Source of the DNA: Methanothrix sp.
Lineage (GTDB): Archaea; Halobacteriota; Methanosarcinia; Methanotrichales; Methanotrichaceae
NCBI GenBank assembly: GCA_023229165.1
Contig: JALNZQ010000139.1
Span: 1 to 7,024 of the forward strand
Reading direction: 5' to 3'
Length of the DNA: 7,024 nt
Under the pieces are notes generated by a model that was not told the origin of the DNA, searched no databases, and saw nothing but the letters and a program-made list of their open reading frames with translations. Position 1 is the first letter of the stretch. The number at the start of each line of letters is the position of its first letter. The translations under genes were made by a program, and so were the position numbers. Positions 1 to 5,435 of the stretch are shown here, piece by piece.

Positions 1-189
1 GGACTGGCGGCATGGGGGGCCTGGAATGTACAATTACGACGTTGTGGACAAAAGTCACCGCATTTCATGCACGAATCATCTTCGGACTTTGGAAGATTGA
101 GTTGGAACTTAGCACTTTATAAAATAGTATGATATTGGTTCTCAATCTTTTTCAAATTGACAAGATCAATCCACTGCATAAAGTATTCA

Positions 190-3100
190 TCATTTAATGG
201 GCCATTCTGGAATTGCTTCATCTATTTTTTCCATAATCTTTAGCGTCTCGTCAATCGCAATCAATATTCCCTCAAAATGCTTTAAATCATCAATCGTTAG
301 TTGGAGATTTCTGCGCGCTTTCAGCCAGTTGTAGCATACCCTATAGCCCCCTATTCGAAATGTCCAAACATCGGAAGGCACGCCATCGTAGTATTGTTTA
401 TCATTTATATATATTTTGCCAATATTATCGTTGGTTGGTTCATAAGTTGGGTATCGCCCTTCTACTTTATCATCTCCATGTATCGGATAGCTAATTGTAT
501 TCCCGTGATCAGAAAAGTCCAGAAGATGCAAAGCAACTAATTTTTTCCCATACTCGCAAAGGGTTCGAAACAAATCGGGATTTGATGTTATTGGAATCCT
601 AGGGTAATCATCCTTTAAAAACTCAAAATATCTGATTCGATATGTTGGTGAATAAAATATCGCATAAATATAAAAAAGCATATCTTTTGCACCAAACGTG
701 GTTTTCAAATCTCCGTATTCCTCACAAATGAATTTTAGTCTTAGTTTATTCTCAATATATTTGATAAATTCTGATTTATAATTTATCAAGAGGCCTTTTC
801 CACCAGAAAGTCGAAATACACCCTCTTCTATATTTTGCTGCAGTCCCTTGTTTGAAATATCTTCAGAATCTGTTCTCAAGTATAATGGAAAAATATTCGA
901 TTGGGTTGTGGATTCACCGCATTTTGTTTCCATAATGGATGATGTAATAAAGAAATGATCCATATCATTCGATTTATTACTTCTGGCAGTAATTAAACCC
1001 AAATTTTTTTCTATTTGCATGTGCTGCATTATATTATACACTGGTCTATCTAAAAGCAACCGTGAATAATATACATATCTACTGTCAAATGGTCGATATG
1101 AACAAATCTTGATATACTGCTTCCATTCAGCACATTGTGCCATGAGTCTCCGAGACTCTAAAAAATTCCAGCTTGTAGTATTTTTCAACTTATATGCATC
1201 AATAAAGTATTGGTCTGCAATGCTCAAATTCCTAAAGTCCGAAATTCTCTCTTCCAAAGAATTCCTGTTAAAATCAATTACAAATTTATCCCTTGCGGTC
1301 ACAAAACCAACACTAGTTTTTAAAAATATATCTTTCATACTTATTTCATTATTATATTCTGATTTAAGTGTTTCATCCTGTGGCTTAAATAAATACGCAG
1401 GTGATCCTGGAATGAAGCATTTCCAATCAGTTGTGTCGATATTATTGGCAAGCAACCATAGATATTTTTCTTCTTTTGCTCCCCAAATTTCTGCATAATG
1501 GACAGTGGCAGGTTTTTTGTGGGTCAATGATTTTTTTATGAAAATGCTTATAGCTACACCTTTTTTTATATTGAAAACGTTCCCATCTTTTGATCCATCT
1601 GGGGAGCGCCCCAAATAATATCCATGCAAATCTAGAACATATATATCATCAAAAGCCTGCAATAACTTCCATCTCATACCTCTAAATGTCGGATTTTCTA
1701 TATAATTGCGGTTTGTAATAAATGCTATGATACCATATCCAGTTCGTTCGATCCTCCACTGAGCCCAACGCACGAATTTTACATAATCATCTTGCAGCCA
1801 TTTATTTTGTCTTTCGTGGATGGGATTATTATCTACAAAATAGTAATCTCCTAACAGTTTTCCAATAAAATTATGCCTCTTCTTTCCGTTTATAGTTTCC
1901 CAACTTGAGTTTAGGGACTGTCCTGAATAGGGTGGGTTGCCCATTATAACCATGATAGGCATATCCATCTTAGCTACGGATGCTTCATTTGCCTCGTCCG
2001 TTATTGTCCGAAATGGTCCATATAACGTTTTCCAGATATGCTCAGCTTCATCTAAAGTATTTGTAAGATATATACCTAAACGATCATTATCAAATTTATA
2101 ACACCATTCGTTCTGTATTTCCTTTGGCAAATCATATCCTTTTAATTGCATGGCCAATTTTAAATGGGCGATGGCATAAGGTGCCATTAAGAATTCGAAT
2201 CCCACAATACGTGGTAGAAGATAACGTTTAACATAACCTGACCAATAACCTGCCCCCATGCCATCCATAAATCCTTTTCGAATGTGATTAATCACTCCAT
2301 AGAGAAAAGTTCCTGTACCACATGCGGGATCAAGAATAAGCACTTTTGGGCATTCAGCTTTGACAGTCCTAGGCAATTGTTCATCTTCTGGTTTCATCCT
2401 GTAATCGGTAAAAAATTTTTCTCGCTCATATTCATTCATTGTCGAATCGTAAAGACCTCCTTCTAGTTCAAAATCCTTCTTCAGTATATGATCTACTGAC
2501 TGAACAATATATGACACGACTGAATCAGGAGTGTAATAGACCCCTCTTTCTTCTCGAATTTTAGGGTCATATAGGCTCAAAAATGTTTCATAAAAATGTA
2601 TTACTGGATCTCCTTGCCCTCCGGTCTCGCCAAAATACTTCAATACTGCGTCAATATCCGTATTATTCAAAATCTGGACCAAGTCATTCACATAGTCGAT
2701 ATACGGCTCTTCGTCCATTTCATCGCTCGTTATTGTTCCAAAAAGCCTGCGTAGAAATGGATTCGTTTTAGGAATTTCCTCAGCAGCACCAAGACGTTTA
2801 AATGGTTCAGAACCATGATGATTGCAGCGAGCTGCAAATAAACCATATACAATCGTTTGGGCGTACATATCAGCAAATTCTCCTGTGTTTTCAGGTAAGC
2901 TAATTTCAGAAATGAGTACGTCTGAGATCGCATTCCTTAGATCTCGAATCTGTTGTGTAGCTTTATTTATCTCAAAAGATTTTATAACGACATCTTTAAT
3001 CTCTTTTGCTATGCATGCTAAACGGGACGAAAGATGACTCGCATTAATGATTTTTTCTGGTTCTTGATTTAGAAACCCATTCAGAAGAGCGAATACCTCT

Positions 3101-3519
3101 TTAATTGCTTGATGTGAAGGTTCGATCTTGGAATTCCTTTTTTTTGCCAATAATACGGTTTTTCGTAACTGTCCATCTACATACCAACGGAACTCTAGGT
3201 AATTGGTAAGAACGAAATTATGTAATGCTTTAAGATATCGCTGTATTTGTTCAGAATTTTCCGATTCATCGAGTGATACCCAGATATCTTTTGTCTCTAT
3301 ATATCCTATGGGCAGTCCATCGCGCCTTACTGCAAAATCTACAGCCCCACAATCAACACGCTTCGGATCATTTACGGCGATTAATCGAGAATCAGAAGAT
3401 TCGATCAAATTTTTGAGATGTGGACGATATGCGTGTTCTTTGGCGATCCCTGTTTTATATTCCTTGCTTATATCTTTTAAATATGATTTAATATTATCCG
3501 AATTATTTTCATTATTCAT
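190..3519 (-). CDS. Single-chain restriction-modification enzyme, N6-adenine methyltransferase with Type ISP-like C-terminus, no helicase
   Basis: It probably methylates adenine in a specific DNA sequence and may also cleave unmodified DNA. Residue numbers count from the ATG at 3519 (1109 aa). An N-terminal PD-(D/E)XK-like stretch has D61 and, 13 residues on, E75-T-K77. A helical linker follows, then GVYYTP (326-331), SAM-binding motif I DPACGTGTF (397-405) and catalytic NPPY (528-531). The C-terminal third resembles Type ISP enzymes: VTARDKF (740-746), RPFDSRYVYY (809-818) and VWTFRIGGY (1051-1059). Classical ISP enzymes (LlaGI, LlaBIII) have a RecA-like helicase between nuclease and methylase. 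Here only about 250 linker residues lie there, with no Walker A or DEAD-box motif, so the layout is more like Type IIG/IIL. In-frame starts lie upstream at 3537 (ATG), 3552 (ATG) and 3555 (TTG). I chose 3519 because GAGG lies 12 nt before it, while 3552 lacks a Shine-Dalgarno and 3537 has GGAG too close. The gene is intact, much more AT-rich than nif, and divergent from it. Whether it cuts DNA is inference. Confidence 0.85.
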   Translation of the reverse strand: MNNENNSDNIKSYLKDISKEYKTGIAKEHAYRPHLKNLIESSDSRLIAVNDPKRVDCGAVDFAVRRDGLPIGYIETKDIWVSLDESENSEQIQRYLKALHNFVLTNYLEFRWYVDGQLRKTVLLAKKRNSKIEPSHQAIKEVFALLNGFLNQEPEKIINASHLSSRLACIAKEIKDVVIKSFEINKATQQIRDLRNAISDVLISEISLPENTGEFADMYAQTIVYGLFAARCNHHGSEPFKRLGAAEEIPKTNPFLRRLFGTITSDEMDEEPYIDYVNDLVQILNNTDIDAVLKYFGETGGQGDPVIHFYETFLSLYDPKIREERGVYYTPDSVVSYIVQSVDHILKKDFELEGGLYDSTMNEYEREKFFTDYRMKPEDEQLPRTVKAECPKVLILDPACGTGTFLYGVINHIRKGFMDGMGAGYWSGYVKRYLLPRIVGFEFLMAPYAIAHLKLAMQLKGYDLPKEIQNEWCYKFDNDRLGIYLTNTLDEAEHIWKTLYGPFRTITDEANEASVAKMDMPIMVIMGNPPYSGQSLNSSWETINGKKRHNFIGKLLGDYYFVDNNPIHERQNKWLQDDYVKFVRWAQWRIERTGYGIIAFITNRNYIENPTFRGMRWKLLQAFDDIYVLDLHGYYLGRSPDGSKDGNVFNIKKGVAISIFIKKSLTHKKPATVHYAEIWGAKEEKYLWLLANNIDTTDWKCFIPGSPAYLFKPQDETLKSEYNNEISMKDIFLKTSVGFVTARDKFVIDFNRNSLEERISDFRNLSIADQYFIDAYKLKNTTSWNFLESRRLMAQCAEWKQYIKICSYRPFDSRYVYYSRLLLDRPVYNIMQHMQIEKNLGLITARSNKSNDMDHFFITSSIMETKCGESTTQSNIFPLYLRTDSEDISNKGLQQNIEEGVFRLSGGKGLLINYKSEFIKYIENKLRLKFICEEYGDLKTTFGAKDMLFYIYAIFYSPTYRIRYFEFLKDDYPRIPITSNPDLFRTLCEYGKKLVALHLLDFSDHGNTISYPIHGDDKVEGRYPTYEPTNDNIGKIYINDKQYYDGVPSDVWTFRIGGYRVCYNWLKARRNLQLTIDDLKHFEGILIAIDETLKIMEKIDEAIPEWPIK

Positions 3520-3635
3520 ATTTGATCCACGCCTCATTGCTCCTTTTGCCATCAAGAAATGTGCACTTATTCATTCTTAAGTTTGACGGCCTCATATCAA
3601 AACAATTATTTAACCCAGATCGATCAAAAGCATGA

Positions 3636-3654
3636 TTTCATTATATTTCATTAT
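3636..3654. repeat. Tandem pair of TTTCATTAT, 10-bp period
   Basis: TTTCATTAT occurs at 3636-3644 and again at 3646-3654, separated by one A, giving a helical-turn period of 10 bp. The second copy abuts the candidate TATA box of the minus-strand R-M gene. Such spacing places both copies on the same DNA face, as in some operators. A chance repeat in AT-rich sequence is equally possible. Confidence 0.45.
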
Positions 3655-3660
3655 TTATAT
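3651..3660 (-). promoter_or_regulatory. Candidate TATA box for the R-M gene
   Basis: Read on the minus strand this is ATATAAATAA, close to the archaeal TATA consensus, about 130 nt upstream of the ATG at 3519. Transcription would start roughly 25 nt downstream, near 3630, leaving a leader of about 110 nt. A second candidate, TTAAATAA on the minus strand near 3607-3614, would give a shorter leader. The plus strand here reads TTTATAT, so a plus-strand promoter from the same box is also possible. No transcript data support the choice. Confidence 0.3.
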
Positions 3661-3757
3661 GTTCTATCCAGCTCACTTGTTGTTAATCTCTTCTCATATC
3701 TTTTCACAATCCCTCTGCACAATTCCGATATCTACCGCCATCTTCTCAAATAATTCC

Positions 3758-3763
3758 TTATAT
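3758..3763 (+). promoter_or_regulatory. Weak candidate TATA box for the nif operon
   Basis: TTATAT lies upstream of the GC-rich structured segment. Initiation about 25 nt downstream would give a nifH leader of roughly 165 nt containing the hairpins described here. The alternative AATATAAG at 3916-3923 would place the start at or inside the Shine-Dalgarno sequence, which argues against it as the main promoter. TTTATAT near 3655-3661 is a third candidate. The true promoter cannot be fixed from sequence. Confidence 0.25.
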
Positions 3764-3847
3764 CCACGGTCCCACCGCTATCTTGGAGGTGAGACGGCGA
3801 AGACTACCGCAGACACGGACAAGCACTCCATTCAATGGCACATTCCT

Positions 3848-3875
3848 GGAAGTTGGGGGTCTCCCCCTAACCTCC
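3848..3875 (+). repeat. GC-rich inverted repeat (hairpin) upstream of nifH
   Basis: GGGGG (3855-3859) and CCCCC (3863-3867) flank a three-base loop TCT. The stem extends outward through GTT/AAC with T3868 bulged, and through GGA/TCC with one mismatch, for about 11 pairs. No T-run follows, so it does not look like a terminator. It would lie in the 5' leader of nifH if transcription starts upstream of it, and it ends about 75 nt before the start codon. Its role is unknown; leader stability or regulation of nifH expression is a reasonable guess. Confidence 0.55.
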
Positions 3876-3887
3876 CAGCATGGCGGC

Positions 3888-3906
3888 GGAGCTGGCGCAG
3901 CGCTCC
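3888..3906 (+). repeat. Second short inverted repeat in the nifH upstream region
   Basis: GGAGC at 3888-3892 is complementary to GCTCC at 3902-3906 across a nine-base loop. It lies 13 nt after the stronger hairpin and about 45 nt before the nifH start. It is short enough to be coincidental in GC-rich sequence, but adds to the structured character of the segment. Confidence 0.3.
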
Positions 3907-3942
3907 CCAGACTTGAATATAAGATATTAAATAAAATTAATT

Positions 3943-3947
3943 AGGTG
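3943..3947 (+). promoter_or_regulatory. Shine-Dalgarno sequence of nifH
   Basis: AGGTG ends four bases before the nifH ATG at 3952 and matches part of the archaeal GGAGGTGATC consensus. It supports this start over any later methionine, as does the immediate MRQIAIYGKGG beginning typical of NifH. Confidence 0.65.
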
Positions 3948-3951
3948 TAAT

Positions 3952-4767
3952 ATGAGGCAAATAGCCATCTACGGCAAAGGCGGCATTGGCAAGTCGACCA
4001 CCACCCAGAATCTCACCGCAGCCCTTTCGACCATGGGCAAGAAGATCATGCAGATCGGTTGTGATCCCAAAGCAGACTCAGTGAAGATGCTCATGAACGG
4101 CAGAAGGCAGCCTTCCGTTCTGGACACTCTGAGAAAAGAAGGCGAGGTACAGTTGGAAGACGTACTGAAGGTCGGCTTTGGCGGCATAAGATGCGTTGAG
4201 TCCGGCGGACCGGAGCCTGGCGTGGGCTGCGCCGGCAGAGGTATCATCACCTCCATTGGGCTGCTGGAGAACCTGGGAGCCTATACCGACGACCTGGACT
4301 ACGTATTCTACGATGTCCTGGGCGACGTGGTCTGCGGCGGATTTGCCATGCCCATCCGGGAAGGAAAAGCGAAGGAGATCTACATCGTGGCCTCGGGCGA
4401 GATGATGGCCCTTTATGCAGCCAACAACATCTGCAAGGGCATCCAAAAGTTCGCAGAGTCAGGCGGAACGCGCCTGGGCGGCATCATCTGCAACTCCCGT
4501 AACGTCGATCGAGAAAAGGAGCTGGTCTCGGCCTTTGCCAAGAAGATCGGCAGCCAAATGATCCAGTTCGTGCCCAGAGACAATGTCGTCCACCAGTCAG
4601 AGATCCACAAGAAGACTGTCATCGAGTATGCCCCTGACTCCGATCAGGCCAAGGCCTACCTGGCTCTGGCTAAAGCTGTGGACGAGAATGAGATGTTCGT
4701 GATCCCCCAGCCCATGGAGTATGAAGAGCTGGAAGAGGTCATGATGCAGTGGGGTGTTATGGAATGA
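3952..4767 (+). CDS. nifH: Nitrogenase iron protein (dinitrogenase reductase)
   Basis: NifH is the homodimeric ATP-dependent electron donor to the NifDK dinitrogenase and also takes part in cofactor maturation. The 271-aa length is normal for the family. The P-loop GKGGIGKS is at 8-15. The [4Fe-4S] ligand cysteines are C93 in GVGCAGRG and C128 in DVVCGGFAMP. R96 is the residue ADP-ribosylated in bacteria that have DraT. EIYIVASGEMMALYAANNI (142-160) is nearly invariant in the family. Overall the protein resembles the NifH group of methanogens and clostridia. Switch I reads DPKADSVK (38-45), where the family almost always has DPKADSTR; the catalytic Asp and Lys are kept. The gene ends in an ATGA overlap with nifI1. 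The nifI and NifD-type neighbours separate it from the NifH-like CfbC and from chlorophyllide reductases. Vnf/Anf-type H proteins are similar, and the assignment to Nif leans on NifD. Confidence 0.97.
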   Translation: MRQIAIYGKGGIGKSTTTQNLTAALSTMGKKIMQIGCDPKADSVKMLMNGRRQPSVLDTLRKEGEVQLEDVLKVGFGGIRCVESGGPEPGVGCAGRGIITSIGLLENLGAYTDDLDYVFYDVLGDVVCGGFAMPIREGKAKEIYIVASGEMMALYAANNICKGIQKFAESGGTRLGGIICNSRNVDREKELVSAFAKKIGSQMIQFVPRDNVVHQSEIHKKTVIEYAPDSDQAKAYLALAKAVDENEMFVIPQPMEYEELEEVMMQWGVME

Positions 4768-5081
4768 AAATGATCCGCGCCGTCATCCGTCCTGAGGCCG
4801 TGGACAAGGTGGCCGACAGCCTGGAAGCCGGCGGCTTTACCGCTTTGACCAGAGTCGAGGTCTTTGGCCGGGGTAAGCAGAAGGGCATCAAGGTGGGAAG
4901 TGTCGTCTACGACAATCTGCCCAAAACTATGCTCATGCTGGTAGTCGGCGACGACGATCTGGAGAAGGCAGTCAAGGTCATCGAGGGCGCTGCGCGCACG
5001 GGCAACATCGGCGACGGCAAGATCTTTGTGACTGCCGTCGAGGAGACCTACACCATCCGGACCGGTGCGCGGGGGCTGTAG
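4764..5081 (+). CDS. nifI1: PII-family nitrogenase regulator NifI1
   Basis: This is a GlnB/PII-like trimeric regulator. In Methanococcus maripaludis NifI1 and NifI2 act together: they bind dinitrogenase and switch it off when ammonium is present, and 2-oxoglutarate relieves the block. The 105-aa protein shows FGRGKQKGI (34-42) at the start of the T-loop, LPK (52-54) at its end, RTGNIGDGKIFV (78-89) of the PII C-terminal signature, and VEETYTIRTG (92-101). The T-loop is shorter than in GlnB and lacks a tyrosine at the usual uridylylation position, as expected for NifI1. The start is the ATG at 4764, which overlaps the nifH stop as ATGA, with GGGGTG seven bases upstream. An in-frame ATG at 4749 would add five residues unlike any PII N-terminus. 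Expression is probably coupled to nifH translation. Confidence 0.95.
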   Translation: MKMIRAVIRPEAVDKVADSLEAGGFTALTRVEVFGRGKQKGIKVGSVVYDNLPKTMLMLVVGDDDLEKAVKVIEGAARTGNIGDGKIFVTAVEETYTIRTGARGL

Positions 5082-5435
5082 ATGAAAGAAGTCCTGGCCG
5101 TCATCCAGATGAACAAGATGGAGTGCACCAAAGACGCCCTGGAGGTCATCGGCATCCCATCCATCACAGTCTACAAAGCCAGCGGTCGTGGAAAGCAGAA
5201 AGGCCTGCAAATTCCCCATCCTTCCCAGCTTGATTCGTCGAATAAGAACATGAAATTCATTCCCAAGAGGATGATCTCGATCATGGTGGAAGACGAATTC
5301 GTCCCGGCAGTGGTGGCAGTCATCACCAAGGTCAACCGGACTGGAAACTACGGCGACGGCAGGATCTTCGTCTGCCCGGTGGAAGAGTCCGTCCGGATAA
5401 GAACCGGCGAGAGAGGGAGCGTGGCCATATCATGA
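5082..5435 (+). CDS. nifI2: PII-family nitrogenase regulator NifI2
   Basis: This is the second PII-like partner needed for NifI-type control of nitrogenase. The 117-aa protein carries GRGKQKGL (35-42), a T-loop about eight residues longer than in NifI1 (up to IPK at 60-62), NRTGNYGDGRIFV (85-97) and EESVRIRTGERG (101-112). It is recognisably a paralogue of NifI1, but the longer T-loop and the position just before nifD identify it as NifI2. In the studied system this loop region takes part in the complex that senses 2-oxoglutarate; that role here is inferred from the family. The ATG directly follows the nifI1 stop with no intergenic base, and a G-rich stretch inside the nifI1 end serves as ribosome binding site. 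The stop overlaps the nifD start as ATGA. Confidence 0.95.
   Translation: MKEVLAVIQMNKMECTKDALEVIGIPSITVYKASGRGKQKGLQIPHPSQLDSSNKNMKFIPKRMISIMVEDEFVPAVVAVITKVNRTGNYGDGRIFVCPVEESVRIRTGERGSVAIS

Larger units (their letters stand above)
3520..3951. other. Divergent intergenic region between the R-M gene and nifH
   Basis: This region of about 430 bp carries no convincing gene. Positions 3556-3765 are AT-rich and contain TATA-like sequence for the minus-strand gene and tandem 9-bp repeats. Positions 3766-3910 are GC-rich with several inverted repeats. Positions 3911-3942 are again AT-rich and lead into the nifH Shine-Dalgarno motif. Open frames here lack a start with a ribosome binding site and do not read like known proteins. 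The region must hold both divergent promoters and probably the nitrogen-responsive control of nif. By eye I found no GGAA-N6-TTCC NrpR-type operator. Confidence 0.7.

Noticed and set aside
2..100. Open frame entering from the left edge and ending at TGA 98-100, possible 3' tail of a plus-strand gene
   Set aside because: Only 32 codons are visible and they match no family I recognise. Chance opening of this length is common.
117..215. Minus-strand +1 frame running past the R-M stop codon to a TAA at 117-119
   Set aside because: I considered a frameshifted longer C-terminus. The in-frame end IDEAIPEWPIK looks like a natural end of this family, so the extension is probably chance or a short relic.
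1109..1498. Plus-strand open frames opposite the R-M gene, including this one of 129 codons
   Set aside because: Antisense to a well-identified gene, without ribosome binding sites or recognisable domains.
3843..3851. TTCC-T-GGAA palindrome as an NrpR-type operator for nif
   Set aside because: The known NrpR operator in Methanococcus is GGAA-N6-TTCC; here the half-sites are reversed and one base apart. I found no proper match by eye, though related operators differ between methanogens.
3632..3916. Plus-strand open frame of 94 codons before nifH
   Set aside because: No ribosome binding site, composition changes sharply within it from AT-rich to GC-rich, and the translation has no recognisable protein character. 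It overlaps the inverted repeats and likely promoter sequence.
3789..3944. Possible small GTG-started frame in the GC-rich island, about 51 codons ending at the nifH Shine-Dalgarno
   Set aside because: The GGAGGTGA overlaps the GTG itself, leaving no spacing, and the arginine-rich peptide resembles nothing I know. The segment is better explained as structured non-coding DNA.
4749..4763. Earlier in-frame ATG for nifI1 at 4749
   Set aside because: It would add MGCYG inside the end of nifH, unlike PII N-termini, whereas the ATG at 4764 has a well-spaced G-rich ribosome binding site and the typical MKMIRAV start.
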